From Ursus arctos (lineage: Eukaryota; Chordata; Mammalia; Carnivora; Ursidae): DNA of 64,000 nucleotides. Where the stretch lies: the NCBI RefSeq assembly GCF_023065955.2, contig NW_026623008.1, forward strand, positions 17,790,001 through 17,854,000, written 5' to 3'. The notes under the pieces are model-generated. The model saw nothing but the letters and a program-made list of their open reading frames with translations. It searched no databases and was not told the DNA's origin. Position 1 is the stretch's first letter. Every line of letters begins with the position of its first letter. Both the position numbers and the translations under genes were made by a program. Positions 27,420 to 39,160 of this stretch are shown piece after piece.

Positions 27420-28310
27420 GATACGTATGCAACGATCACACGAAGAGAGGTTCCCATTTTCTCAGCTCTGTGACACGCACCCATTCTAGTGGTGGCAAAT
27501 TTTAGTTTCCGTGCCTATGAAAGATTTTCGCCGATCACAGCCCTATTCAATGCAGTTTTCTTCCCTCTGCTTTTTAGATATAACTCAGCATAAAATTTCC
27601 TATTGTAAAGTGTGCGCCGCAGTGGTATTTAATACATTCGTGAGGTCATGCAACCACCACCACTGTCTAGTCCAGAACATTTTCATTGCCCTAAAAAGAA
27701 ACTCCGTGCCCATTAGCAGTCACTTCGCATTCTCCTGACAGTCTCCCTCAGCCCCACCCAGCGTCCTGGCAACTACTTCCTGTCTGTAGATGCGTCTGTT
27801 CTGGACATGTCATTGGCATCGTACAAGACGTGGCCTTTTGTATCTGGTTTCTTTCATTTAGCATCATGTTGCAAGGTTCAACCGTGGTACCTCATTTTTT
27901 CAAACTGCCAGATAATATTCCCCTGTATGGATATAACACATCTCGTTTATTCATCAGCTGGGCGTTTGGGCTGTTTCCACTTTGAGGCTCTTACGAGTAA
28001 AGCTGCTGAGAACATTTGCACATCGGGTTTTGTGGACATGTTTTCTCTTGAGTATATATACTTAGGAGTGGAATTGCCGGGGTACGTGGTGACTTAACTT
28101 TTTTAGAAACTGTTAGACCATTCCAAAGCAGCTGCACCATCCCACATTCCCACCAGCAGTGTATGACGGTTCCCATTTTCCACATCCTTACCGGCACTGG
28201 TTACCTGTCATTTGCTTAGGACCATCCTAGTGGGTGTGAAGTGGTATCTCGTTGGGGTTTGCTTTGCATTTCCCCGATGGCTAATGATGTTGAGCCCCTC
28301 TTCATCTCTT
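27420..28310 (+). mobile_element. Ancient L1M-type LINE fragment
   Basis: GTCATGCAACCACCACCACT, GAACATTTTCATTGCCCTAA, CAACTACTTCCTGTCTGTAG, GGGCTGTTTCCACTTTGAGG, AGTGGAATTGCCGGGGTACG, CATTCCCACCAGCAGTGTAT and GTGGTATCTCGTTGGGGTTT occur in the order of a widespread old mammalian L1 segment. No coding frame survives. Confidence 0.75.
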
Positions 28311-28616
28311 GATACACCACAATACCCTTTTAAGCTGATTTGTATCTGCATGAAAATTTTTCAGAATTTCCGTAGGTTTGGATCCAGGACTCTCAGGGTC
28401 TATAGAGCAGAGCTAATAATTTATTTGTCAAGTGCTCTGTAGTGCTCTCATACCCACTGTGGAGGCTGGGGTCGAGGGCTGTGTGGCCAGACAAAATTTG
28501 TTCCCCTTTTGTAAAGAAGATCAGGGCATTAGGGAGAGTGTGCCTTAGTTAAGGGGTAGATGCAAGTGTAGTTAATATTGTCCCTCCTACCATCTGATAA
28601 CCCTGTATTTTTCTTT

Positions 28617-28806
28617 TTCTTTTTTTTTTTTTTTACAATTTTATTTATTTGATAGAGAGCAGAAGCAGGGGGAGCGACAGGCAGAGGCAGAGGGAAAAAC
28701 CGGCTCCCTGCAGAGCAGGGAACCCCGGCGGGGCTCGATTCCAGGACCCTGGGATCATGACCTGAGCCGAAGGCAGACACTTGACCAACTGAGCCACTCA
28801 GGCTCC
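28617..28806 (-). mobile_element. Can-SINE, minus orientation
   Basis: T-run, ACAATTTTATTTATTTGATA, GGCTCGATTCCAGGACCCTG, GAGCCACTCAGGCTCCC. First of two head-to-tail copies. Confidence 0.92.
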
Positions 28807-28817
28807 CTGTTCTTTCC

Positions 28818-29005
28818 TTTTTTTTTTAAATAGATTGATTTATTAGAGTGAGTGTGTGAGTGGGGGAGGGAAGCAGAGGGAGAGACAGAGAGAGAGAGAA
28901 TCCTCACTGAGCGCAGAGCGCACTGGGGGGCCTGATCCCAGGATCCTGAGATGATCGGCTGAGCCGAAGTTGGACGTTTAACTGACCGAGCCGCCCAGGC
29001 GCCCA
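28818..29005 (-). mobile_element. Can-SINE, minus orientation, older
   Basis: T-run, GATTGATTTATTAGAGTGAG, CCTGATCCCAGGATCCTGAG, GAGCCGCCCAGGCGCCCA. Follows the previous copy after 11 bases. More diverged than its neighbour. Confidence 0.9.
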
Positions 29006-30990
29006 GTCCCAGTATTTTTCCGAATGTATCTGTCTAGTGTAGCGGAAGGGGTTTTTCCCCAGATGTCCTTTATTTCAGGTGTACCAGAGGGGAGGAGGAG
29101 CTGAGATGCTCGCAAGAGTCCCAGAGCCGCAGTAAAGGTCAGGGGGCCGTGGGCTCTAAGCAGGTGGAGCCGTCCTACCCGCGGGTGGAAGCTGCCTTGA
29201 GGAAGTGTTCGGGGGACTGCGGGTTGGAAGCCGGTAGGGATTGTAAGCGTACTGAATCACAGCCAGCTTTAAAAGAAAAACACGGAAGAGTAATTTGAGC
29301 GTGATTTGTAGTAGGTTCAGTGTTCGACGACGTGTGCGTCTGCCTGCGCGTGCGTGGGTGTGCTTGTGTCCTGGGCTGCAGTGTAAGACGTAGTCGGCTT
29401 CATAGGCAACAAAACGCAGAGCCGCTACCTCGCCGATCATCTCATCTGGTCCAGCGGTTTGTAAGCTGCCCCGCGGTGCCGTCCGTGGGGCGAGTTAGTT
29501 CTGAGGTTCTCTGTGAGGGAAAGGGTCAGGCGAACCCGAGAGAGATGATGCACTAAGCCTTGCAAGGGCTTGACTCTGCTTCGATACATAGATCTAGACA
29601 TAAGCCATGTCTCTCTTTTTTTTCTTTCTTTCTTTCTTTTTTAACTTTGGGCTTTTCCTGTTGCATTCTGTTTGAATAAAGGGGTCCACAACCCCAAACT
29701 GTGTGAAAACCACTGATCTAGCCTAGCCCTTGCCTACAGAAAAAGTCCAAAGGGGAACAGTCTGCCCCACGATCCCACACACCACAGTAAATGCTCCCCC
29801 AGGTACTTTCCCACTTCATCTCAGTGCCTCGGCTGGGGCTGCTCATGGCTCCCACCCTCTAATAACGCTGTGCTGGGAGGATGCCGACCCAGTGCACTTA
29901 GCCAGGTGCCTCACACGCAGGGCTGGGAGGATAGCTTTCAGCGGGTCTCCGGGACAGAGAAGGAAACCCCTCCCCCCCAATCTAGGCACATACACAGGAA
30001 TGGCCTTTGTGAATCCAAGAGTCCCACATCTGTTCTTTCAAGAACCTCCCTCGTACACAGGCAGGGACCCTCTGGCATTTTAATTTTAAGCATGGAGGCT
30101 TTGGCCTACATAAGCCACAGGACCCATGGGAGGAAAGTCTCAGTAGTCTCAGCCCCAGCTGGAGGGAGAAGCCCCCCAGACCAGCAGGACCTCCCCAAGC
30201 AACCAGGGTGTGCTGAGCACCTGCCACCCGGGTGCCAAGTGCTCAAGGTCAGGGCAGGGCGCAGACCCTAGATCCCCCACTTCCAGTGTGTGGTGTTCCT
30301 CTTGCTATTCCCTGCCTGGCACGTCCTTTCTTGTCTCCTCATGTCCAAATCCTTTTTGGACTTACGAATGTATTTAAGATGATGATTTCCAATGATAGAG
30401 AAAATACATGCTGACTTTTAGAGAACTGGGGAAACAAAAACAGAAAAAAGTTGTTGGCAGTCCCACCATCCAAATATAACCCGGGCCCCCTGTCTCGGGT
30501 CAAGTTCTCCGCCTGACTACACCCAACTCCCACTGAGCTCCCCTCTTACGTACGGAACAAACCAGGTCTATTTCGTACCTGTTTCTAAGTAGGGTCACAT
30601 ATATACACATAATGTTTAATGTTCTTTTTTACATTGGGCATACTGTGAATACATTTTAAATGTCTTACCAGGACATTTGGAAATTAGATAAATCACTCCA
30701 TGCCAACAGCAGAGCACAGCGACAGTTCTCCCTGGTGAATACTTCTTACCGAGTCATTTTACAGGATTTTTAGACGCTTCTCTTTATTTCAACTCTTAGC
30801 TCTGTAGGTAAGTTGGTAACAATGGTACGCCTCTCCCAGGGCTTGGCGGAGGATCAACAGATGAACAAGACCCAGTCCCTGCCCCAGGAGCTCACAGCAT
30901 TTGGTGGGCAAGGGCGGTGGGAACAGAGGGGCCATCAGTGGTGATAAAACCGTATGACTGGGGACAGAAGATCAAGGCAGCAGGGCAGTG
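29006..30990. other. Intergenic, 2 kb, mostly unassigned
   Basis: Includes a GT/GC-rich stretch (29330-29370), a short CTTT run (29620-29640), a MER5-like end near 29690-29720 and an old repeat-like part at 30360-30480. No gene signature. The frames at 29730-30271 are short and unsupported. Confidence 0.6.
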
Positions 30991-31476
30991 TGTCCACAGC
31001 CTAGAATAACGTTCTGCAACCAGCTTTTCAACCACAGACCTACTGTGAGCCCCGGCAGGTAACTTCACCGCCCTCAGCCTCTGTTCCCTCTTCCGTAATT
31101 GGGGCATGGATTCAGTAAGACCGTCCTGGGAAGGGCTTGGCTTGTGCGCGGCGCACCGGGAGGGCTCCACCGGTGGGGGTTCGGGCCATCGTCATCAAAT
31201 CTGCGATGCTGGCAATCGGAACCTGCACTGTCGGCTATTGCACCGCATGTCAGGGCATTTGTGACGTGGAGAGGAAAAAAGCGTCTTACATTCTATCTTC
31301 CAATGTGTACGCCTCACATTCTATACAGTATTATGCACAGAAGGGCCTGCAACGCTGAGGAAGGGCTCCTGACGCGGCCCAGGGACTCTAAACTGTCCCA
31401 ACTTAAACCCCTCCCCCTGCTGCCAGCTCCTTTGGTGTCTCACGCCCTTCGGCTTCAGCGGTGTTCCCACATTCTT

Positions 31477-31491
31477 CCGCTAGGTGGCGCC
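31477..31491 (+). promoter_or_regulatory. CTCF-like motif, forward
   Basis: CCGCTAGGTGGCGCC agrees with the CTCF core CCASYAGRKGGCRSY at 14 of 15 positions (G for A at position 3). Lies in a GC-rich unique stretch. Confidence 0.6.
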
Positions 31492-31954
31492 CCGGCCCTG
31501 GGTGCCGGCGGCAGGAGCGGACGCCCCGAGAGAGTGAATCCTCCTGCTCCCACGTTGCCTTTTTTCCCTTTCCCCCCATGCCTTTCTTCCTGGCCACAAG
31601 AGGCCCCAGTGCTCAAAGGCTCCCTGCAGAGTTCCAGAGCTTGCCAGTCCCAGGGCTCGCGCAGTCCCTTGGTGCCAGTCCATCCCAAACGGGAATTCCT
31701 TCGCAGCCAGCCCCCAGCTCTCCCCAGTTCCTCGCACACCTTTGGTAACTGGAGACTCACCACTTTCTGAGGCTCCTCTTCTGGACGGAATCCACGTAAT
31801 GGTCATGCACGTGGGCTCTGACGACCCCAGCTGGGTTCTAACGTCCCCGCTTTGCTCCTTGGTCAGCAGGTGTGTCTACTTGGTTTAGGGCTGAAGCCGG
31901 GGGCCTGGCGCAGGCGAGGCACTCATTTGGTGAACGAGTTAGTGAATGAGCTCA

Positions 31955-32095
31955 ATTGTTCTGTGTGTCAGTTTCCTAATGTGAAATGGGGCTAATGATC
32001 GTATTTATCTCAACATCGTGAGGATTAGACGACGCGGGGCTTGCAGACAGTCTTCGCCCCATGCCTGGCACATAGTCTCTAACAACAAATATTTC
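31955..32095 (+). repeat. MIR 3' half, preceded by an L2-type end
   Basis: GTCAGTTTCCTAATGTGAAA, then GGATTAGACGACGCGGGGCT and ATGCCTGGCACATAGTCTCT. Directly before it, GAGGCACTCATTTGGTGAAC looks like an L2 3' end. Confidence 0.65.
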
Positions 32096-32439
32096 TTACA
32101 TTTTTTTTTCCACTTATGGGTAGCTCTACTCTTATTACTTGAAAGTTTTCCTTTAGAGCAAATTATATCCAAATTATATCCTGATTCCTAAAACTTCCAC
32201 ACCGTGGCCTTGGGCTTAGCTCTATCCCTTGGAGCCACAAAGAACATTTACTTCCTTTTCCAAAGGACTCCGCTCAGCTCAGCATACACGTACGGCCTGT
32301 CCGTCAGGCGCTGGCGTTACCAAGACAAAGACATGACCATAGTTTCTTCCTTTGGGTGCCTCTCGGCCTACGCAGGGCAGTAGACAACTGAGCGGCCGTG
32401 AGTGCCCAGTCAGTATTTTGGATGAATAATAGGACTGAC

Positions 32440-32615
32440 TTACCGAGCCTTTACTGCACCTCATTTCATTCTCCCACCTCTGTTCCCGGGCATCCTAACC
32501 CCATTTTCTAGGTGCAGGAACTGAGGCACAGAAAGCTCACTCAAGCTGGGGAGCAGCGGAACCAGGACTCGGATCCTGTCTGACTGCAAGCCCACACCCT
32601 AACGTCTAAGCCCTG
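32440..32615 (-). repeat. MIR, minus orientation
   Basis: CCATTTTCTAGGTGCAGGAA, TGAGGCACAGAAAGCTCACT, CCAGGACTCGGATCCTGTCT match reversed MIR. Confidence 0.7.
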
Positions 32616-33069
32616 TTATCACTATGCCCCGGAGGATGCCCTGGGGCCTCTGGGGAATTTCCTGTTCCTGAGCTTCCTCCCACCAGTACCTGACGCCATG
32701 GCTATCACGCAGCGTCCCAGCATGGCTTCCCCATCTCTCCCACCATCAGAGCCACATTGGGCTCTCTCACAATCCCACATGGGGGGTGGCGGCAGCTCCA
32801 GGTCCGGGTGCGCTCGGGTGGCTTAGGCCAAGCCGTGCGTCCTCCCGCTCCCCAGTCATGACAACAGACAACGTCTTCAGTCAGAGCCAGTGGTTTGTCA
32901 AGAGAAGTAGTAGAGCTTGCAGGGGAGAGACAGGAGGGCCGGGAGAGGGTTTCCCTGCACCTGTCACCGCAGCTCTTCCCGCCCAGAGAGGGTCCCTTTT
33001 GAGGATGAGACCGACAGACAGCGGAGGGAGGGCAGAGCCCAGACTTCACAGAGAAGTAGAAGCGGGTCC

Positions 33070-33720
33070 CTGGTTTTACTAGTTACCATTGTTGTGTAAC
33101 AAAGCCCTCCAAACGTAACAGCTTGAAACCACAAACGTTATTTCCCACAGTTGAGGGTCGGGACTTGGAAGAGGCCTAGCTGGGTGGTTCTGGCTCAGGG
33201 CCCCGTGAGTTTATAGGGAGATGCTGGTGAGGGCTGCACTCATCTGAAGTTTTTTTTTTTTTTTTTAAGATTTTATTTATTTATTTGACAGTCAGTGAGA
33301 GAGGGGACACAAGCAGGGGGAGTGGGAGAGGAAGAAGCAGGCTCCCATCAGAGCAGGGAGCTGGATGCGGGGCTTGATCCCAGGACCCTGGAATCACGCC
33401 CTGAGCCGAAGGCAGACGCTTAACAACTGAGCCACCCAAGCGCCTCTGCACTCATCTGAAGTCTTGACTGGGGCCAGAGGACCCAGCTCCAGACTGGCAC
33501 GCGCACCCGGCTATGGGCAGGAGGCCTCCGTTCCTCACCAAGGGGGCGCCTCTGTGGCAGACGGCTTCCACCGGAGTGAGCGGTGAGGAAGACGGAGGGA
33601 AGGAACCACCTTCTACGGTCTAGTCTCTCAAGTTGTGTGCTGTCATGTCCACTTTTCCTCTAAGCCCTAGCAACTAAGTCCAACCCACAATTCAAGGGAA
33701 GGAAAATGAGGCCCCCCCAT
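33070..33720. mobile_element. Old interspersed repeat split by a Can-SINE, family unassigned
   Basis: ACCATTGTTGTGTAACAAAG, CACAAACGTTATTTCCCACA, CACTCATCTGAAGTCTTGAC and CAACTAAGTCCAACCCACAA follow a medium-reiterated repeat I know by sequence but cannot name safely. Its middle was duplicated and split by the SINE at 33251. Confidence 0.5.
33251..33445 (-). mobile_element. Can-SINE, minus orientation, perfect 17-bp target duplication
   Basis: Direct repeats CTGCACTCATCTGAAGT at 33234-33250 and 33446-33462 flank a full-length, little-diverged copy, so it is young. Confidence 0.96.
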
Positions 33721-33898
33721 TTTTTTTTAAGATTGGTTGATTGATTTGGCGGGGAGGGGCAGGGGAGAGAGAGACTCTCGCGCAGACTCCCTGCGGAGCG
33801 TGCAGCCCGACGTGGGATTCGATCTCACCACCCTGAGATCACGACCTGAGCCGAAACCAAGAGTCAGATGCTCACCCGACGGCAGCACCAGGCGCCCC
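33720..33898 (-). mobile_element. Can-SINE, minus orientation, diverged
   Basis: T-run, AAGATTGGTTGATTGATTTG, GATTCGATCTCACCACCCTG, CAGCACCAGGCGCCCC. Confidence 0.88.
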
Positions 33899-34504
33899 TG
33901 ACTAGGCTTCCTTTGCAGGGAGCGTCAACGAATCTGTGGATGGTTTTAAATCATCATTGCGGTGAGATCACTGGAGCCGCTGGATCGGTTCATACCTGAG
34001 GCTCCATCTCTGAACCCTCGGATACATTATTAGTTAGTTAATTAGTTATTAGTGTTCATTAATTCCCCTGATTGTTTAAGCTAGTTTGAGCTGGGCTTTC
34101 TGATCCATGCAAATCACGGAGCCCTAAGGAACAGCCCCGTGCCTCATGGGAAGGGCCTTTCTCTTCCTCATCTCATGCTCCAGATCCGCCTTGTGTGACC
34201 GTGTCCCTCCGAAGTGCGGCGGTGGGAGCCAGGCCCAGGCTCTGCGGGAGGAGGGACAGGCCCTCGGTGCCTCCGGTCCTTCATCCTACAACACAGTACC
34301 CGCCACGGTCCCATCACCAGTGAGGATGGCCGTGGGGAAACCGCGCTGTTCTCCTGGCTCCTGAGCCGTCATACTCCTCTCTCCGCGGGCTGCTCCTGCT
34401 GAGACGTGACTTTGACGTCCTGCACTTGCCCTTAAACACTTGGCCACGATTTCCAGGATCCTCCTGGTCAGTCCGCTTTAGGGGAGGGAGACCGAGGAAT
34501 CACA

Positions 34505-34620
34505 AGGCCGAGTGGGAAGAACTCTAGGTCAGTCTCCACCCTGCCTTGCTGTGTGGCCTTGAGCGAACCCCCGCTCCTCTCTGGGCGTCGGTGTTTTCCC
34601 TGAGGAAAGCAGAAGTTGGG
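34505..34620 (+). repeat. MIR-like, plus orientation
   Basis: GCTGTGTGGCCTTGAGCGAA and TTTTCCCTGAGGAAAGCAGA. Confidence 0.5.
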
Positions 34621-34879
34621 CCTCGAGTGTCTGAGATGCTTTAGGACGTTCTCAGTTCCCTGCTGTCCGCAGGAGACGGGAACTGTCAGGACAGGCCTCC
34701 CTTCAGACAGTGGGGTCTGGCGTGGCCGTTCACACCACAGCAGAGAGAGGCACACGCGGGGCGCCCTTGCCATCTGCCATCTCATCCGATCCTCTCGGCA
34801 GCCAGCGCGGAGCCAGGGCGAGGCCGAGCTGCAGGGCAGACACGGTGTCCCCTCCGGGGCCTGGGGCAAAGCAGCCGCT

Positions 34880-35045
34880 GTCATTTCCTGAGTGCTCTCT
34901 GCCCACCATGTGCCGAGCACTTCATGTGTGACCGTCGTGCTCCTTCGCGCGCCAGCCCTGCTGGGCGGTTACTATTCTTACCCCCTCTTGACCGATAAGG
35001 AAACCGAAACCCAGAGGGTAAAGTAAGTACAGAAATGCAGCAAAA
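34880..35045 (-). repeat. MIR, minus orientation
   Basis: CACCATGTGCCGAGCACTTC, GGGCGGTTACTATTCTTACC, TAAGGAAACCGAAACCCAGA. A plus-oriented MIR-like piece follows at 35200-35370 (CATATCTGTAAAATGGGGAT). Confidence 0.7.
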
Positions 35046-35379
35046 GGAAGCTCAAATGCAGCTTGAATGTCTCCGAGCCTGTCGTGCTTTTCATCCCACG
35101 ACACTCTCTCTTGGTACTTACGGGAGCACGAGGGTAGGTGGGACTAGGCTGGTGCAAAGCGAGGAGGCCAGAGCCTTGGGTTCTTGAACAAACCCTGGGT
35201 GCTTGTTCCACGGCCGGGGTAAACCACACGTCCCTCTGGGCCTCTGTGTCCATATCTGTAAAATGGGGATGATTCTCACCTGAACTGTGAGGACCGGGGA
35301 GAGACGTTTTTGGTGAAGACCTATGAGAGCATTTCTTGCAGGCTGCAGAGCCGTCTAAATGTAATAGACTGTTGCTTTC

Positions 35380-36110
35380 CTTGATCCCGGCTGCGCAGGG
35401 TCTGGGGCAGGGAGTGGGCAGGCTCCCGAGGGCGGGCCAAGCCTCCCAGAGTGGCAGCTTCCACCCCTGCACACAAGAAGTCCCCGGGAGAGGAGGCAGG
35501 GCAGGATGAAAGGCCAAAGCCCTGGGTGCTTATCTAGAACTTTCCCTCCATTCCAGGGCCCTCTAGGGGAAGGGAAACTTCTGGACTGTCACCACTGAGT
35601 TCCAAGCATTCCAGAGGGCTCACTGGCGAGGAAGTCTGTCATCGCCTGATCCAGCATCAGCCAGAGAAAGGCCTGGATGGATTGGCTCCACTCCTCCCCT
35701 CTCAGGCCCTGTCTTTGCAGCCCCCTGGTCTCATGGACCAGCCCCCCCCCCCCACCCCCAGCCTGTCCTACCAAGACAACATCGGCCTCCAGCAGGGAAG
35801 ACCCACTTCCCAGCCCCACCTCGGGGCACCTTGGGAGGGCAACTGGAGCTTGCAGCGAGGATGCCTGGCCTTGGCTCTGGTTTAGCCCCTTCCCCTCTCT
35901 GGGCCTCAGGGTCTGCACTTTGAAATAACCTTAGCTCAACGAGACTGGCACACTGCCGTCCTGGGGCCTGAGTGCTGCCCCCCATTCCCTCTCCCCAGGC
36001 TCTGGAAAAACAGCTTCCTCGCACACACCGCCCCCCGGTAGGCCGTCAGCTCCAGCCCAGGGATGTCACACCGAGCCATCTTATTGATTTCGTGTGTCTG
36101 GTTCCTCCCG
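35380..36110. other. GC-rich unique block
   Basis: No repeat recognised apart from a C-run with CCCCCCCCCCACCCCC (35743-35758). No CpG-island promoter is obvious. Confidence 0.5.
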
Positions 36111-36559
36111 AACCCCAGGTCTTTCTTGCTCCCAGCGAGACTGAGCGCTCCTTAAGAACAAGAGCCTGGGGCCTGCTTGCTTCTGGGCTCCCCTCAGAGC
36201 CCAGTCTGGGGCTGCATGCACGCTCGAACCTCAGACCGGGTACTGATCGCGCCTGGCCCCTCCTCGAGGTCTTTGGTGAACATCCACCGGACCCCCGGTC
36301 CCCGGCGCCTACTGGAGAGAGTTCTGGCTACACAGGAAGGAGACCCAGCTTCTGCCCCCGGCGGCACTCCGCTCGGGCTTTAGGACCCTCGGCAAGGCCC
36401 TTCGCCTTGCTCAGAAGCATCTGTGCTTTTTCAGACTGTGCTCAGTCAAGGCCAGGCGGGCCAGGGATATTCCTGAGTGGTGGGGAGAGGCCAAGGGCCT
36501 GAGCTGGGGGATTCCAGGCCTCACCCCCACCACCCAGAGCTGTTCCGTTCTTGTAACTT

Positions 36560-37030
36560 TTACACATTCGGTCTTTCACGTGGGATTTTTGCTTTTTGTT
36601 TTGACGGCTTTACCGAGGGAAAACGGGTCTACAATAACCTGACGTATTTAAAGAGCACAACTGGATAGGTTTTGTCCATCAACACAACAGAGCGAACACA
36701 TCTATCCCCGTCAAGAGTTTCCTCCTGCCCTTTTTTAATTCCCTCCATGACCCGGGAACCCCCGATCTGCCTTCTCTCGTTGCCTTGTCTAGAATTTTCT
36801 GTAAACGGGAGCCTACAGTAGGTACTCTCTTATGTCCGGCTTCTCTTACTCGGGAATTCTTTTGAGATTCCTTTACGTTGGCGCCTGGATCCGTGGTTCG
36901 TGCCTTTGCAATGCTGAGCAGGATTCTGTTGTATGCAAACACCACACTCTGTTCACCCGTTGGCCTGTTGGGGGCAGTTTGGACTGTTTCGGGCTCTAGC
37001 TATTAGAAATGAAGCCGCTAGGAATGGTCC
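36560..37030 (+). mobile_element. Ancient L1M-type LINE fragment
   Basis: CCGTCAAGAGTTTCCTCCTG, CTAGAATTTTCTGTAAACGG, TTTTGAGATTCCTTTACGTT, GAGCAGGATTCTGTTGTATG and TTGGACTGTTTCGGGCTCTA follow the same old L1 segment as the copy at 27.4-28.3 kb. Confidence 0.75.
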
Positions 37031-37194
37031 TTCATACAAGATTTTATCTGAAGAAGTCGCGCTACTAAAGCACCTGGACAAGACGATCCCTGGAGTGACA
37101 GGCTCTGAAGGACCCAGAAGCTGTAGTGGGCCGAGCGGGGGACTCAAGGATGAAGGGAACTGCCCCTTGCGGGCCGCTGACGGGTGCCAAGCCC

Positions 37195-37380
37195 CTGACC
37201 GCATTTGCTCATTTAATCACAGCCCGTCCGTGAGACAGGTGCCACTGTGATTCCCAGTTTACAGACAAAACAGCTGAGACATAAGGCAGTGAGTGTCCCT
37301 GATGACACACATGTAGGCGGTGGCTCCGTTGTGACTCAGACCCAAGGCCTGGCAGCCGCGGAGCCCAGGCTCCCAGCCAC
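37195..37380 (-). repeat. MIR, minus orientation
   Basis: GCTCATTTAATCACAGCCCG, GATTCCCAGTTTACAGACAA, CAGCTGAGACATAAGGCAGT. Confidence 0.65.
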
Positions 37381-37543
37381 CACGTGTCTGTACAGAGGCT
37401 GCGAGAGGGTTCCCTGGCTGGCTCTGATTCGCCGTGTGGTGGGGGTTGATATTGGCGTTGGTGCCGTGCCGGACTCGCTGGGAACATGCATTCAGCCTGG
37501 GAGGCACACTTTGGGGAGCAGGGGCCACACCCGCAGGAAGAAG

Positions 37544-37560
37544 TGAGTCAGCCACGTGGC
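37544..37560. promoter_or_regulatory. AP-1/MARE half-site next to a palindromic E-box
   Basis: TGAGTCA (37544-37550) runs directly into the palindrome GCCACGTGGC (37551-37560), giving TGAGTCAGC (MAF/NRF2 type) plus CACGTG (USF/MYC type). Function is inference. Confidence 0.35.
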
Positions 37561-37732
37561 CCAGGGGCGGCGGGTGCTGGGCCTGGCAAAAGCAATGGGA
37601 GGGAGCCCCGGGTTACGTGGAGGCCACGGGACTTTTCACGTATGTGCCCTCCTGTAATGTTCACAGTAACCGGGAGGGGGGAATTATCACCCCCATTTTA
37701 GAGATAAGAACACTGAGGCTCAGGAGAGTCGA

Positions 37733-38100
37733 CCTGTTAGGAATCTGTCAGCTTCGAGTAACAGAAAAGCCAGCCCAAAGTGGCTTAAACGATAAAGACA
37801 TTCATCGGACAAAATCCCCAATGTTCTAGATTTGGCGAATTCCAGCTCGGTAATCCAGGGATGCCCCAGGCCATTGTTCCCTCTTTGTGGGCTCCTTCTT
37901 TGGCGCCTTGGCCCATCCCTTCCTCACATTCCCCAAATGGCTGCAAAGACGTCAGGGACCCACAATGGCACCCGGAGGCAAGCAGGGAACTCTCTCCTCC
38001 CTGTCACCCATTTTGAGAGGAGCGAGACCCTCCCAGCATCCCCACAGACTTCCCCTCGCTTCCCATTGGCCAGGACTCCCTAAACCAGTCAGCGGGTAAG
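37733..38100 (+). mobile_element. Medium-reiterated repeat, family unassigned
   Basis: CGAGTAACAGAAAAGCCAGC, AAAGTGGCTTAAACGATAAA and the end CTTCCCATTGGCCAGGACTC with AAACCAGTCAGCGGGTAAGG are landmarks of a common old repeat. A related copy begins near 51680. Confidence 0.5.
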
Positions 38101-38117
38101 GGAACAACACACCTTCT

Positions 38118-38213
38118 GGGGCAGGGGTAGAGGGGTAGAGGTGGGGAGGGGGTAGGGTGGTAGGGGGCTCTGCTGGGGTGGGGCTCTCCTGGGGTGGGGC
38201 TCTCCTGGGGGTC
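38118..38213 (+). repeat. G-run cluster with 16-bp tandem repeat
   Basis: About ten runs of three to five G with short spacers on the plus strand, including two perfect copies of GGGGTGGGGCTCTCCT (38175-38190, 38191-38206). Strong potential for G-quadruplexes. Confidence 0.8.
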
Positions 38214-38464
38214 CCTCCAGGTGCCAAGAGAAGGGCAAACAACATCCAGGTTTTGCTCGTGACGAAGGAGGGGTCTGCCTCAGAGAAGAGATTTCGCTCA
38301 AGGTCGTCCATGTGTTTAGAGGCCGAGCTGAGTTCTGGCGCATGCAGAGACATTTTGCCTTGCCCATTATCCTTCGAACATCTTTATCGTCCTCAGCGCA
38401 CAGAGGGGGAAATCGAGGCTCCACGAAAGGAGCCCAGGCCAGCCCCATTGCTCCATGAGGACCC

Positions 38465-38640
38465 TGTGTGTAATAACATGTTAACACTTTGTGTGCCAGC
38501 CCTACAGTACTCCATCACCTATGAGGTAAGACGCTATTATTAGCCCCATTTCACAGAGGGAAACACAGAGGCGCCGAGAGAACAGGAAGCTCGCCTGAGG
38601 TAACGCAGCCAGAAAGCGGTGGCACTGCTATTTGACCTCT
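38465..38640 (-). repeat. MIR, minus orientation
   Basis: CACTTTGTGTGCCAGCCCTA, GAGGTAAGACGCTATTATTA, GCCCCATTTCACAGAGGGAA, GGTAACGCAGCCAGAAAGCG. Confidence 0.75.
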
Positions 38641-39044
38641 GCCTGGTATTCCGGATCCGCCACACCAACAGGTGAAGGGTGGACGGTGAGGGAAGCCCGG
38701 GCCGGTGAGTCACAGGGCGGGTGGGGCAGCCCCCAGGCTAAATCGGGAGAGCTGGGCAGTAACAGGTGAAGGGGGGCCAGAAATGGGGTTGTGGCCAGGC
38801 CAGCTGGCGGGCCCAGCCGAGTCTGCAACGTGAGCCCAGGAGCCATCACCGCCCACCCACCTCGCTCTCGGGTTCCAGCTCCCCGCGCGGCCCCCTCCAG
38901 GAGCCTGAAATACAGATACAGGTTTTCTGGGCTAAGAGCCAGCAAGTTTTACAGACCAGTCAGTGAACCACGGACACTTCAGTCCAGGGGAACTTCAAGG
39001 AGTTTTTGGTTCAATGCCCCGTTTTCCAGATAGGGAAACTGAGG

Positions 39045-39160
39045 CCAATCTGTATAAAGGGTTTTGTTTGTTTTGTCCCGGTTATTCACTGCTTCATCCC
39101 TGTTGCCTAGAACAATGCTGGCGTATAGTAGGTGTTCAATAAACATTTGCAGAATGAGTG
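39045..39160 (+). mobile_element. LINE L2 3' end
   Basis: TTCATCCCTGTTGCCTAGAA, CGTATAGTAGGTGTTCAATA, AACATTTGCAGAATGAGTG match the L2 terminal consensus closely. Confidence 0.8.

Noticed and set aside
31099..31770. 223-codon open frame on the plus strand
   Set aside because: No recognisable domain, overlapping frames open on both strands, start inside a MIR-like stretch.
33534..33552. CTCF-like CACCAAGGGGGCGCC
   Set aside because: The left half of the motif mismatches the core at several positions and it lies in an old repeat.
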